A stretch of DNA of 64,000 nucleotides, from contig NC_060025.1 of NCBI RefSeq assembly GCF_021134715.1, positions 7,502,001-7,566,000 of the forward strand, in the 5' to 3' direction. Origin of the DNA: Daphnia pulex. Its lineage: Eukaryota > Arthropoda > Branchiopoda > Diplostraca > Daphniidae. How positions within the stretch are numbered: position 1 is the stretch's first letter; every line of letters starts with the position of its first letter. Positions 22,443 through 34,000 of this stretch are shown piece after piece. The notes beneath the pieces were generated by a model, which made no database searches, was not told the origin of the DNA, and worked only from the letters and a program-made list of their open reading frames with translations. Both the position numbers and the translations under genes were made by a program.

Positions 22443-24639
22443 ATCTTTAGTGATTCACTATCGTCGATGGACAGTTTACTGTAGAAAGTCTTTCCCTGTC
22501 ATTATATTGACGCTAAATACACCTATTACACACTAGGGTCTAAACGCTTTTTAAAAATTAGGAAACATTTTCGGGATGGAATTGAATTTTTTCGCTCTTT
22601 TCTATAAAAAAAGGGTCTTTCAAAAGTGCAATTCAAAGTCGCAAAGATTCCCATATACGACATTATTTCTGTTCTCAAAAATAACATAGACAATATTCTA
22701 GAAAATCTAGGATTGCACAAACGATTTTCACTGAAAACTGCTCCATAACCTCAATACGATCAGCAAAGGCAAAGGGTAAAATAAAGATTACTTCGTTTTT
22801 TTTTTTTACTTTCTAATGGTGATGGCGTAAAAGCTATATTCTAATATTTCCTAATTTATTAATTTCAAGCAAATTCCTAGGTTTTCAGAAATCGATACTT
22901 GTTGCTGTATACATAGAGAAAAAAGTTGGACAATTAAAATATTCTAAATTCCTTTCGAGATAGAAATGCTAAACGTGGTGCACGTGGCGTTTAATTTCCC
23001 CAAGTTGAAACTTTATCGTTTCTCGAAAAAACTTAAAAAAAAAAGAAAATTTGGGGAAGAGTTGGAAGATTTGAACTAATCAAACGAATCGATTCTACGG
23101 AAAGGCTGGGAAAGGCAGTGTTCAGAGATCCACGGACTCTCTGTAGAACGCATTTGGTAAACTGTGGACAAATATAGTAAATTAAAGTAACCTGCAGAAG
23201 GAGGAGCTGGTGAAAATTCCACGAAGCCGATAACGACTGGAATATATGACAAAGGAAGTTCCACAACAAATTTCCACAGTGCACCTATAAAGATTCGAGT
23301 GGGTGGAAGCTTAAGAGAAATATCCCTAACAGAAAAACAGTAGAGGTCGCTTGTGCTTCACAAGTCTTGGGCCAGATATGGGAAGATCGTCAGACATCTA
23401 CTTGGTCGAAATAAAAAAAATTTGGTTATACGTAGTAGATCATGTTGCGCTCGACATTACAAGGTTATTAAACAGTGAATCATTTACACTATTCGTCGTC
23501 GGAAAGCGTAATTTCATCAAAAATGGGATGAAATCTTCCTCTTCTCATCACTTCTACAATCTCAATATCATTTCTGTTGTCTGTATCCAACAGATTATCA
23601 ACAATAGCAGCAGAAGAATTGGGATACATGATATTTTGCCTTTCATTGATCAACTCTAATAGAGCTTGACGAAGCTCATGAATATGACCAGAATGACGCG
23701 AGTCCTATAAATTATTGGTCATAAGAAAAGAAGGTGCTGTCTTCTACAAAAGGTAAATTTTTTAAATTACTGAATTTGTTTGGAGTGTAGATTCTAGAGT
23801 TTGAAGGTTTGCCTGGGTAGACAAAATAAACTGTAGAAACCGCTGTAAAAAAGGCACATCTGAAACAATATCATCAGTTGACTGGATTGTTTGTTCATCA
23901 TAGTCATTGTTAGATCTGATGTTGTGAATAATTGAGCTGAATGGTTGCATACATAGCGGGCATTTTGTTTTTTCCTGAAGCAAAATTTTAAGAAAATATT
24001 AGGGCTATTGATGATCTAGTTAGTCTCTTTCTAAATTTTTGATTAATACCTTGGACCATCTAAATAAACAACTGTAGCAGAACTCATGAAGACAATTATT
24101 GGCAAAGCACTTGTTTTCAACCTTTCCCAGACATATTGCACATGGTGAATCTGATGGCGCTGTCGAAGACTCATCAACAGAATTTCCTATAATAATAATA
24201 AATTTTACTGCTTCAATAAAAGTTAAGCACATTTATATTTTACTCATGGAACTCATGATGGATCGTTTATGGAGCTTAGAGACAAAGTACAAACCGCAAA
24301 CAGTTTAAATTTGATTGTTCGATTGTTTTTTGTTGATACAGTACTTGGTTAGAAAGTTTTACAATTTACATTTGATTCAGATTACGCCGTTTCACGATAT
24401 ATTTATCTGAGATTTCGAGCTATTTTTCTAAGCAAATAAATCCAACAAAAAACAACGATAATTTTTTTTATTTCTTTTAAATAAATCTAAAAAATCTGAG
24501 TAGGAAAAATCATCAAAACTATTATAATCTGGAAATCTGCGCATGTAATCTGCAACAGCGGCCATATTAGAATTTCATGGCAACGTTTTCTTGATGGAGC
24601 AATTTTATGCAACACAACATAAGGTTTTCAAAAACGTGT
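22443..24639. repeat. Segmental duplication, copy B
   Basis: Direct repeat of 18313-20606 at a distance of about 4.1 kb. It contains the second Topors-like gene. Its right edge falls inside the 5' leader of the RING-WD40 gene, about 50 bases before that gene's ATG, so copy A lacks the RING-WD40 gene. Confidence 0.92.
23489..24256 (-). CDS. Topors-like RING finger protein, copy B
   Basis: Four exons, 24244-24256, 24050-24186, 23771-23974 and 23489-23704, give 189 residues. RING ligands are C20, C23, C36, H38, C41, C44, C55 and C58. The same Topors hallmark CLHEFCYSCLFRWSK and KCPLCMQPFSSIIHN is present. The C-terminal exon (HELRQALLELINERQ, DTDNRNDIEIVEVMRRGRFH) is longer than in copy A and ends TLSDDE. 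Family knowledge suggests E3 ubiquitin or SUMO ligase activity. The gene is head to head with the RING-WD40 gene: the two start codons are about 430 bases apart, so a shared bidirectional promoter is likely. The first coding exon is only 13 bases. Confidence 0.83.
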
Positions 24640-24689
24640 CTAAAACCAACATTTTCCTCTTTATCATATCTTTACAAATTATCAGTGAC
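24257..24689. promoter_or_regulatory. Bidirectional promoter region between two RING genes
   Basis: The 433 bases separate the start codons of Topors-like copy B (-) and the RING-WD40 gene (+). Most of it is repeated next to copy A at 20113-20606, apart from the insertion there. There is no clear TATA box; the region is AT-rich with a short GC island, gcaacagcggccat, near 24552. Confidence 0.5.
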
Positions 24690-27264
24690 ATGGACGCAGA
24701 AGAAATGGCTTCTTCCAGGGAAGAATCAGAAGATCTCACTTGCTGCTCCGTTTGTTTTTTGCGATTTGACATGGTTGAACGGAAACCAAAATTTCTTCCA
24801 TGTTCACACACTTTCTGCTTAAGTTGCTTGAAGGTATCAAACTTATAAACTATTCTGTTTCTCCACTGAATATAAATTATGATATATTTTTTTAGTTAAT
24901 GGCTATAGATCATGATGGAAAGATGATTGATTGCCCAGTCTGCCGTAAACCGTTTTCAATTGCTTCAGTTGAAATTTTACCAAATAACATGTATGCTCTT
25001 CAAATTATTAAGATGAGCAAGATCATGACAAATGTTCAAAAGCTCATGTTGTAAGTTTATACATGTTTTTATTAACTTCGTCAAATTTATCAAATTGTTG
25101 TTGGTTTCTATTATTCAGTACTCCACGCTGGTGTTTGACTTGCAAGGGTGTAGGCAAAGAATCATGTATAACAAGATAAACAATTACTGGAACTAAATAG
25201 TCATACATTTTTTACTTTTGTATCTTTACAGGTTTTAATAGCCATTCCACAATCAGTTTAGCTCAAGATGGTGAAGAATTACAGAGAAAGATTCAGGATA
25301 GTGAAAAGAATTTGAATGATGCCCTTGAGAAAAGAGCAAAAATTCAGATTCATCATAATGCTGTTTTAAATTCTCTAAAGGAAGCAAAATATTCAGCTAA
25401 GAAAGAGGCTGAGGAAAACACTCAGCACACATTTACCTTAATGACAGCCTTAGAGAGTATTGACAAACTAAAAAATGGAAAACAAGATGTTCCAGAGGCC
25501 AGAGAAAAAATTGAAGCCATCTTTAGAGAAGCAGAAAATGAGCTCCAATCGGCCTCTCAATTGATGTTTCAGTATGAAGATCAAACCGAAATTCGTGTTT
25601 GGATTGAAAAAGCTCCATCTTCAGGCAAAACTTGTTTTCTTAGCCCGAAACTTCCTGCTTGTAACTCGGGTAAGTGTTCGCTAATAATTGAGTTATCTTA
25701 TTCATTTCGTCAACTTTTTTTTATTTCTTTAAGATTTAGTTAAGTCGACGGAAACCAGAAGAATTTGTCCCAGCGAAAAGAAGGAGAAGATCATGTGTTG
25801 TGCATTGAATCCAGTTAGACCAGTTCTAGTTTGTGGTTTGGAGAGTGGGAAATTGTGTTTCTTTCAAGAAGTACACGACTGTGACTTCGAACCATTTTCA
25901 GATTGGAAGGGCACAATTGTTGAAACGTTGTCGACCAAACTGGTTTCATTTATTGCTTGGGACGTAAGTATAATTTATGTTGTTTTACCATCCAATAATA
26001 GATTAAAATTTGTTTTCCTTTTGAAGTTGGAAGGTACTAGTTTTGCAATCGGCTTTGTGGAAGGCCTCGTTCAGGTGTGGAATCGAAACTGTGAAAACAT
26101 CTTTGGACTCCAAAATCATACCATGACGGTTAGCTCAATTTCATGGAATCATAATAAAGAAGCTCTTGATCTTTTTCTCACTACAAGTATTGACATGGTA
26201 ATCTAAGTGCTTTTTATATTCAGAATCTGTGATTTGTCAAGTTTTTATTTAGTCGGTTGCCGTGTGGAGTGCCACGTTAGAAACCGTAGTGCAACAGTTC
26301 AAATTCCAATCGGAAGTCTGTGACACCGTTTGGGTCAGCGCTGATTCGTTTGTATGTTTTAACGAGGATAATATTTTTGACATGCATCAAATCGGGAAAG
26401 ACAAACCAATACGAACATTTCGCGATCTTAACGTAATACCTCCGTGTTTGATGCATTACATATGATGTAATTTGTAGCTTATAAAATTTCTTTAGGGCAC
26501 GCTGATTCGATTGTGTTTTAGAGGTCGCCTTGCCTCTTCTTCTGATGACGGATGCATCAAGGTAGGTTTTTTTATTTCAAAATCGAGAAATAAAATAATT
26601 TAACATTTATTTCAAAGATTTGGTCATTGGAAGAAGATAAACCTGTGCGTCAGTACTCCACGGATTCACCTGTTTACTGTATTGACTGGATTCCGATAAA
26701 TGAAAAAGATGCTGATACTGGCGATAATGCTGGCTGTCAACAACTTCTTGCCAGGTAAAGTTGACTGTGAATATATTGTTTAATTGTTTTTTTAATTTGG
26801 TCTTTTAGTGGATTAGAAAATGGGCTGGTTCACATATGGGACGTTTCTGGAATTTCTGACTCACCACTTGAAACACTTAAAGGACATACCGAGCCTGTCA
26901 ACATCGTTTACTTCTCATGTTGTGGAAAATTATTAGCGACATTGTCTGATAGAAATAACACGTTAATTGTGTGGTCCACGAAGGTATTTGTCGTCTCGTA
27001 TTTTACGGCGACCTCGAGTTTATTTATTTTACTTATTTATTTTCCACTTTAGAGTTGGGAAAAAGTTTATGAAACTATCATAAATGAAGGTAGTGATTCT
27101 CGTGAGCCATACTATCTTTCTTGGAATATTAACAAGGTATTAGCGACGGCTAATGGGGGGCGAGAAGTGAGTTGGCTTTCTAATGTTACTTAACAAATTT
27201 AAAATCGCCCAGTTTAAAAAAAGGTGTTTTTCATACTTAGGTAACGGTGGCTGAATTTGAATAG
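24690..27264 (+). CDS. RING - coiled coil - TBL1-like WD40 protein, unusual fusion
   Basis: Twelve exons: 24690-24833, 24896-25050, 25119-25165, 25232-25669, 25734-25963, 26027-26197, 26253-26432, 26496-26561, 26618-26754, 26809-26983, 27053-27166, 27241-27264. They give 626 residues. The RING ligands are C19, C22, C38, H40, C43, C46, C61 and C64. A partial B-box-like group (C105, C108, C116, H120) follows, then a coiled coil at about 128-230. Residues from about 264 form WD40 repeats: VQVWNRN, VAVWSATLETVVQQF, KDKPIRTFRD, DDGCIKIWSLEEDKPVRQY, GLENGLVHIWDVSG and NTLIVWSTKSWEKVYE. These follow the order and wording of TBL1/Ebi propellers. TBL1 normally has an N-terminal LisH domain and no RING. 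The TRIM-like front suggests an E3 ligase choosing substrates through the propeller; that role is inferred. An in-frame upstream ATG at 24594 is possible, but 24690 best fits. Confidence 0.83.
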
Positions 27265-27859
27265 TTTTGGATTTTTAACAATCATATTCAAGTCAAGAAT
27301 TCTGGTCGAGTAAAAAGAATGTTTGAAAGTGTTAACGCGATGTTTTGTTACTATGTTAATTAAATATTGCGCTGTGGAATTTCATAATCAAGACATCTTT
27401 TGTTTATGCTCAAAACCTGGTTAATACAGAAATTTTTTATGTTTTTTTTTATGCCAATGTTTAGTTAAATGGTTTTTGTGTCTATAACTAAATGTTTTCA
27501 GGTTGACAGGTTGACAATGGTGATAATAACTATAGTAGCGAAATTTCGTTAACTGGATATCATCGATTCTTACTGTGAGTAGGTTTTCTTCGATTTTTTA
27601 GCCTCGAATGTCCTTACTCTGGCAAGTAAATAGCGTCGAAATCCTGAATAAAGAGCACGAGTATTAAATATTCTGGTGGGGAACCGGAACATTATAAACA
27701 AAAATAAAATACCCCAGTAACTTTTTCATTCTGTATCTCTTCTATCACCAACTTTATTCTATTAGATCTTCTTTGTTTGTCCAAATTTGCTGTGACACTC
27801 TGTATATCACCATTCTATTTGCACAGAATAGGAGTAATTACATAATTTTATCTTTATCC
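27265..27859. other. Convergent 3' flanks, no gene
   Basis: About 600 AT-rich bases between the ends of the RING-WD40 gene (+) and the orphan gene (-). No open frame, repeat or structured element stands out; an AATAAA-type signal lies within caaaaataaaatacc near 27700. Confidence 0.45.
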
Positions 27860-28583
27860 CTACAGTAAGGCAAAAATACTGACCTTTTCTTCCACCTGTT
27901 TTTCCTTTTGGAGACTACATTTCACTCTCTTTGGGGGTGGGTTTGGTAGTAGCTGAGACTTTTTTGCTGCCTTTCTATTGGAATACATTTTTCTACAATT
28001 TGTGCATTTTGAAGCAGTGACAATCTTGTTGTGACTTGATTTAAATGTTGAGGAATAGAAGTATGAGCATTGTGAAGATCTATAATGTTCATAAGGGAAC
28101 TGGCTGAAAATAATTGTTTTAGATAATGGATCTCCTTCTAGGCAGCTGAATTCAGAAGCTAAAAATATTCCTGTTGAACAGAGGGGGTAAATAGAACAAA
28201 AATTTTACAATATCTCTTATAACATCAGACATCACTAGTACAAAAGTGAGGATAAACAAACCTGGACAAAATTTATGTCGATGACCATAGTATGACAGAG
28301 ATCTAATGATAACTTCAGCATCTGTCCTCTGAATTTTCCAATCTGCTTCCCTTGCAATGAAATTGAGAACTTTGAGCTTAACGTGTCCGTTGCTGTCGAT
28401 GATTGCCCGAACAGGAAAGAAACCGTCTTCAACTTTTTCATTCGGAGAAAATCGAAATTTGTTCGAGAAAACGTCCCAATGCTCCATATCATCATGACGA
28501 AATTCAACGCATACCAAGTCAGCAAATTTTTTTACGAATATTATAAATTCCGAAATATCAGGGGTATCTACTAGGTTTTCCAT
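27860..28583 (-). CDS. Unrecognised two-exon protein with Cys-Lys-rich C-terminus
   Basis: Exon 28262-28583 joins exon 27860-28170 in phase (TGTCCAG|GA) to give 210 residues. The first part is an acidic globular-looking region (ISEFIIFVKKFADLVCVEFR, DDMEHWDVFSNKFRFSPNEK, ADWKIQRTDAEVIIRSLSYY). The second part ends with KCTNCRKMYSNRKAAKKSQL and a Lys/Pro-rich tail. The C..C..K/R pattern is reminiscent of short zinc-binding or nucleic-acid-binding tails in transposon-derived host proteins, but no match is claimed. A possible donor, AAG|GTCAGT, just before the chosen stop means a further exon cannot be excluded. No domain family is recognised. Confidence 0.55.
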
Positions 28584-28982
28584 TTGTTCTGTTATTACTA
28601 GAATAGTTTAAAATAATTAGTGTTACGAAAACTTTCGTTTTTTGGAGCTGTTTTGTTGTGACTTCTCAGTTCCAATTTAGTTCCTAATTTGAACACCAGG
28701 GAAACCTCACCTAGCGACACCACTTTACACTATTTGCTAATTGATTTTTTTTAGGCTTTTTCAAACACACAAAATAAAATACAAGTTTTTCCAGTAATAT
28801 TATTCCAATCAAAAAATTTAAATAAATTATTTTTCCTTTAAACGTTATTGGAATAATATGCGAATTAATAGGGCAGCATTGAATTTAAAAAAAAGTTTCA
28901 AGCTAAACGTTCTGCTAAATTAAGAATAGGTGACAGAATTGACATTTGGCTACTTGCGTAGGCCTACTCCGCCAATGTAGGT
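28584..28982. other. Divergent upstream region
   Basis: AT-rich spacer between the starts of the orphan gene (-) and the PLC-like gene (+). Around 28791-28860 the phrase gtaatattattccaat and a reverse-complement-like attggaataatatgcg form an imperfect inverted repeat. No gene is seen. Confidence 0.4.
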
Positions 28983-29031
28983 TATATAACAAGAAGTAAT
29001 GTGAAGTGACAGCATTCAACAACCAGTTAAA
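28983..29031 (+). promoter_or_regulatory. TATA promoter of the PLC-like gene
   Basis: TATATAA at 28983-28989 stands 43 bases before the ATG at 29032. An initiator-like cattca near 29013 is about 30 bases downstream of the TATA box. A very short leader would result. Having its own core promoter argues against a dead processed copy. Confidence 0.55.
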
Positions 29032-30924
29032 ATGTTTAACTACACTCTCTCTTTATTCCCCGTCCAAGTAAGGGTAAGGATGATCATTCTAACTGCCTGC
29101 ACCTTTACTGCAAAACTCTTTACGCAAATGTTGCAGTTCTTTTGGCCACTGAAACAGGAACAAAACGCAGCAGTACGTCTTCAACCAGAAGAAGAAACCC
29201 CAAACTCAAAGACAAAGATTTTTCAGCCCGTCCTCGACGAGTTGCAGACAGCAGCAGTAGATTTACGGGCAACCGAGGAAATTGCAAAGAATACATCGTC
29301 GCTAAAAGCTGAATTAAACGAAGAGGATGACGAAGCGCATGAGACAATTCATTTCGACGACTCAGAAATGCCCGACGAACTTCAAATTTCAAACACGGAA
29401 GAGGAGCGAGATGAGCAAGTAGATAAGATGGACCCATACTTCGACCATCCCCTATCACATTATTACATAAAGGGATCGCACAACACCTATCTACTTGGCA
29501 ATCAATTGATCGGAGAAAGTACAATCGAAGGTTACCGCCGGGCCATGGCGAACAACTGCAAGTGTCTGGAGCTGGACCTGCAGGACGGACCGAACGGATC
29601 ACCCGTTATCCACCACAGATGGACGATGACTTCAAAAATTGATGCCCGAAACGTTTTGCGATACGGAATCAAACCCAACTTCAAAAGTAGCGACCTACCC
29701 TTGATTTTGTCGATGGACGACAACATCAAGTCAGACGAACAGCGAAATGTCTTCATCCAAGACATCTGCCAGATTTTGGATGAATTCATCTACATAACCG
29801 ATTACAAGGAGCTAAAATGTCTGCCGTCGCCAAACGAACTTCGGGGTAAAATAATTATCATGGCACCCAGAAGCAAATGGGGTCAATTGGCAAACATCTG
29901 TCAAGCCGTTCCCTACTCACAAAGCTCACAAAGTGGAACATGGTTTGAGGTCTCTTCACTGTCGGAGAACAAACTCCGTCGTCTCTTACAAACGTCACTC
30001 GAACCGAACACAGCAGCATTACGCAATGACAAGAGAGGAACCGAAACACATCAGAAAAAGAATCTTCGTCAAACAACAGCAAGTCAGTTGATAAGGTACT
30101 ACCCCGGAGGGCAGCATATACTATCCGGCAACCATGATCCCATTCCCGGAATGAATGTCGGTTGTCAAATCGCCGCCATGAATATGCAAACGCACAGCAG
30201 TCAATTGGCTATATACGAAAGCAAGTTCCGGGAGAACGCTGGAAATTGCGGCTATGTCCTCAAGCCGGAAATCTTATTAAATTCGCACGAATTTCAAGAT
30301 ATAATCCCTGTTCATCCAAAGCGGATCACCATTAAAGTAATGAAAGGAATTTTACCTGATAAAAGCAAAACGACCTTTGTCAGCGTTCGTGTCGACGGGG
30401 AGAAAAAGGACAAGATGAAGAAGAAAACGAAAAAAGTTAAGAGCGATGATGGACTGAGCCCCGAGTGGAACGAAGAGTTGGTCTTTGATGTGCAGCATCC
30501 AGAACTTGGTTTTGCTTTGTTCCAAATCAAAAAGTCAATGTATTTCGGGATGATAAATTCAACCGTTGCCTCTTATGCCATTCCAATCGATAAAATGGTG
30601 AACGGGATAAGCTCGCTTATTCTACACGACCAGTACCTGGAAAGTATTGACGCTACTCTTTCGGTGGAGATCAAAATAGAAGACCCAAAACCGGAAGGAG
30701 TTGAAGTTAAAGGTGGTACAATAAAGGACAAATTAAAGGGCAAACTGCTAGCTCTACGTGAAGCGATAAAGAACAAGATATTTGCTTTGAAACAAAAGGG
30801 AACGTCGTCGACCAAATATCCGAAAGGAGCATCCGTGACTACAAAACAGCCTGGCTTTCTAACGAGAGTATTAGGATTTCTCCATCCCAAAGATCGTTTC
30901 ACCAGTCGTCGGTTCGTGAAATAG
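29032..30924 (+). CDS. Intronless phospholipase C-like protein (X, Y and C2 domains)
   Basis: A single 630-residue open frame without introns. After a hydrophobic and acidic N-terminus (1-130), the X domain starts at about 136 (DHPLSHYYIKGSHNTYLLGN). The Y domain covers roughly 305-415 (YYPGG, GCQIAAMNMQTHSSQLAIYE, CGYVLKP). A C2 domain follows at about 430-555, then a basic Lys-rich tail. PH and EF-hand domains of PLC-delta are absent. Against PLC-delta1, both catalytic His are kept (H150, H195), as are E180, D182, S311, R355 and Y357. The ENH calcium-site triplet is DDN (229-231), and the two Lys that bind PIP2 phosphates are replaced near 277-279. Activity is therefore uncertain; it could be weak, altered in substrate, or only a scaffold. 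Lack of introns among intron-rich neighbours suggests origin by retrocopying. A poly-A signal lies at 31087-31092. Confidence 0.88.
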   Translation: MFNYTLSLFPVQVRVRMIILTACTFTAKLFTQMLQFFWPLKQEQNAAVRLQPEEETPNSKTKIFQPVLDELQTAAVDLRATEEIAKNTSSLKAELNEEDDEAHETIHFDDSEMPDELQISNTEEERDEQVDKMDPYFDHPLSHYYIKGSHNTYLLGNQLIGESTIEGYRRAMANNCKCLELDLQDGPNGSPVIHHRWTMTSKIDARNVLRYGIKPNFKSSDLPLILSMDDNIKSDEQRNVFIQDICQILDEFIYITDYKELKCLPSPNELRGKIIIMAPRSKWGQLANICQAVPYSQSSQSGTWFEVSSLSENKLRRLLQTSLEPNTAALRNDKRGTETHQKKNLRQTTASQLIRYYPGGQHILSGNHDPIPGMNVGCQIAAMNMQTHSSQLAIYESKFRENAGNCGYVLKPEILLNSHEFQDIIPVHPKRITIKVMKGILPDKSKTTFVSVRVDGEKKDKMKKKTKKVKSDDGLSPEWNEELVFDVQHPELGFALFQIKKSMYFGMINSTVASYAIPIDKMVNGISSLILHDQYLESIDATLSVEIKIEDPKPEGVEVKGGTIKDKLKGKLLALREAIKNKIFALKQKGTSSTKYPKGASVTTKQPGFLTRVLGFLHPKDRFTSRRFVK

Positions 30925-31092
30925 GCCCGATTTCACTACAAAAGATGAGCATGTAGTTCACAAAAGATCGTCTCCTCATGTACGTCTGATTTTCGTTTTA
31001 TCTCAGCCCACCTAATGCAATCAACTTTCTCCCTTTCGTTTTTCTGTTTACTGCTGCACTCAATCAATACTTTCTGAAATTTATTAAATAAA
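30925..31092 (+). terminator. 3' UTR and poly-A signal of the PLC-like gene
   Basis: AATAAA at 31087-31092 follows the PLC-like stop by about 165 bases. No long genomic A-tract follows, so a recent processed copy with preserved tail is not supported. Confidence 0.55.
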
Positions 31093-34000
31093 TGAGATTT
31101 CTTTCTTTAAAAAAATTTCTAATTTGTTTGTTTAATAAAAACACCCAAGGGCGACGATTCCGCCGCAAAAATATGAAACACGCAAGTTTGACCCAAGAAA
31201 AAAAATAAGACGAACCTTATTACATGCACACTCTTGATTCGCTACCAGCAGTCGAAGATCTTTACCGCAAACATTCGACAAAACATTCTTCACCAAAATT
31301 GGGTCGCAATTATTGTGTACATTATTGTTCAATGGCGTTCTCAATTAAAGGTACAAGAAAATTGCGGTGGCAATACAACATGTAACGTAGAGGTAAAAGC
31401 CGCATTGCTACAAGGTTTGTAATAAGAGAACAAATTCGAGTGAGCTAGGGGCTATACTATAATACCTTTATAATAATCTAAGTATAGCATAAGTCTAAGC
31501 AGAGAAAAAATCTTAGTAACAATATACTACATATAGTTGAACGAATCTTGTCACGCGGAAACTCTTGAATCGTTTGGATTCATCAATTGATTTAAAGCAC
31601 TCAATTCTTTAGCTTGTGCGGATTAATTTTTTTTTAAGGCGTTTACCAGGATTAGAAGTCAATTTATGTTCTAGCGTGAGTACAGAGTACATGAAACAGA
31701 ACCTCCGAAACAGTTATCTATACATACAATAAGGAACTAATAGCCTTTTTATTAAACAATTAAAAAAATTATTCCCAATAGATTATTCGGTTTTAACCAA
31801 AAGTGACACATAATCCATCCTAATCAGTCCTATTATGTACCGCACACGCTTAAAAAAAATAGATTTCTTTTTTCTTTCACAATCTTTTATAAATTATAAT
31901 GGTTGAACAACGCTCCTTTTTTATACCGCACTGAAAATTACCGCAACATTTTGTGTGTTTGTTTTGGCTGTTCGACTAACCTAGTGAATTGATACGCATC
32001 GTTCTTTTATAAAATACAGTTGCTCGATTACCGCATAAAATATCATAACCACAGACACGCAGTGGTAGAATAGATAACCTGCTTTCATGTTGTCACTCAG
32101 AAAATTCTATTTGCGGGAAACCTTGTAGCAACATAGAGTTAGAAAACGTATAGCCAAACAATTTCTCATTGTGCCTGCATTGTCATGCATTGTGCTAAAA
32201 TACGGTTAAAATTCGACTTGTGTAAATCAGAGAAAATTATACATGTAGCTTATGAGATAGTCAAGTAATAAAAGGGAAATCTTGCCACATACCGTGCTTG
32301 CATCTCCAATACTGCTTACATCTTCAATGGTCTTGAACAGTCCAATCAAGACTTTTCTCCAATTTGATTCGACCGAAGTAATCGATTTCTGTGTAGAGGT
32401 TCACATGTCCTTTCATCTCAATTAACGACACAATCGGTTCCTTAAGTAGAAAAATCTGTAGGACAAGAACGAACAGGATCACCAGATGTTTTTGCTCACA
32501 CAAGTGACAGTCTGACACACGGCGATGGATAACGTGATTACAATGTAACTTTTAACTTGCTTTAGACCATACGCTTCCATGCTGTGGCTGTGGGTCTCCT
32601 GACTGGTGAGTGGTGACTTTATTTCAGTGTGTCACTAAAATAAATAAAAAAGGCCTTCAGACTGCCATTGTCAATGTGTCCTTCTGTTATTCAATACAAA
32701 AATCTAGGGGAGGGTAATCATTTTGGTTTTCTTTTAACAATACACGTCTGCTTTGTTTCGTCATTAAAAGCCGCCGAAGACGCAATACGTTTCAAGGCCT
32801 TTCGAAGAGAAAAACTAAGTTTATTTTTTTTTGACAATGTAGTTATCTTTAAAAAAAAATCTACGCAGATCGTGTAGATAAATGATGGGACGGGTTCAAA
32901 CGGACAAAAGGTCAAGAACCTTTTTTTTATTATTTTTACGTTATGTAACGACATAACAGTTTACTTGCCTGAAATTCTTACTGGGCAATTAATTTTTGTC
33001 CCCATATCTAATCGTTTTACAGAACATCAACGTTGATAATTCTGAAGTAAAATGATACGATCCACTACGTCGTTATTTCTTAGCCGTTTAGCAGTGTTGT
33101 AAATCAGTCTCTATCGTCGTCAATCGGAATCGAGGTGTTGATCTCTCATTCTCCCATAAAAGTATCCATTTGCGTCACTATAGATAGGACAACCTTCTGT
33201 ATAGTCAAATTAGTCCCCGTGGTTTTATTCTATGTAGCAACAGAATAATGAGACAATAACCACAGAAAGCAGAAAGGCTTCCATTGTATAAAGATGGGCG
33301 TATATAGTTAATTCAACCACACACGACGCTAAAGAGAAAAAACAACAAACCGAAATTGATGGCGTTTGCTCGATGCCGAAATTGTCTCCAATATCACCTG
33401 CTGGTAAATATATTGAAACGCTAAAGTATATAACTGGGCGCAGCAGCCGCAGTCCACTGAATTGTCGTCGCTAACTTTCACTTTTTGTTATTGCCCTTAT
33501 ACCAGACCAAGATTATGGTTGCAAAGGAAGCAGGCATCTGTCGTTTGTGTTTTCATAGACCTTGCATTTGTCCAGCGCGATCACCGTAATTGTGATGCAT
33601 CAGTGGTCATCGTTTTCGCTTTTTTCTTTCCATCCATTTCATTCTTTTCCGGGTTTCATTTTTAAAACAATTACACTATAGGCTGTATTTCAATTAGGTA
33701 ATGTCCAACTGTAAAAAAAAAAACTATTTAGTCGATGTTGTGAATACATGTGGATTCGAAATGTCTGTGGAATTAATTTTTATCAAATAGAATTTTTTAA
33801 GTTTCATTTATGACTCTCGCCACTGAAACATATCCGCCATAAAGGAAAGTCATGGAAACAACTTATAACAGATGCTGGTACGAATAAGAAACGTGCGGAT
33901 TAGAAAATCATTTTCGACAACATTTGGCAGCGCGGACATTTCGCCTCCGCTATAGTGCGGAGTGAAATCATTTGACAGCTCATCTTCTCCAGCAGACATC

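Noticed and set aside
33420-33610. Orphan TATA box with a 24-codon frame
   Set aside because: Promoter-like spacing but no meaningful coding sequence; could be chance in AT-rich DNA.
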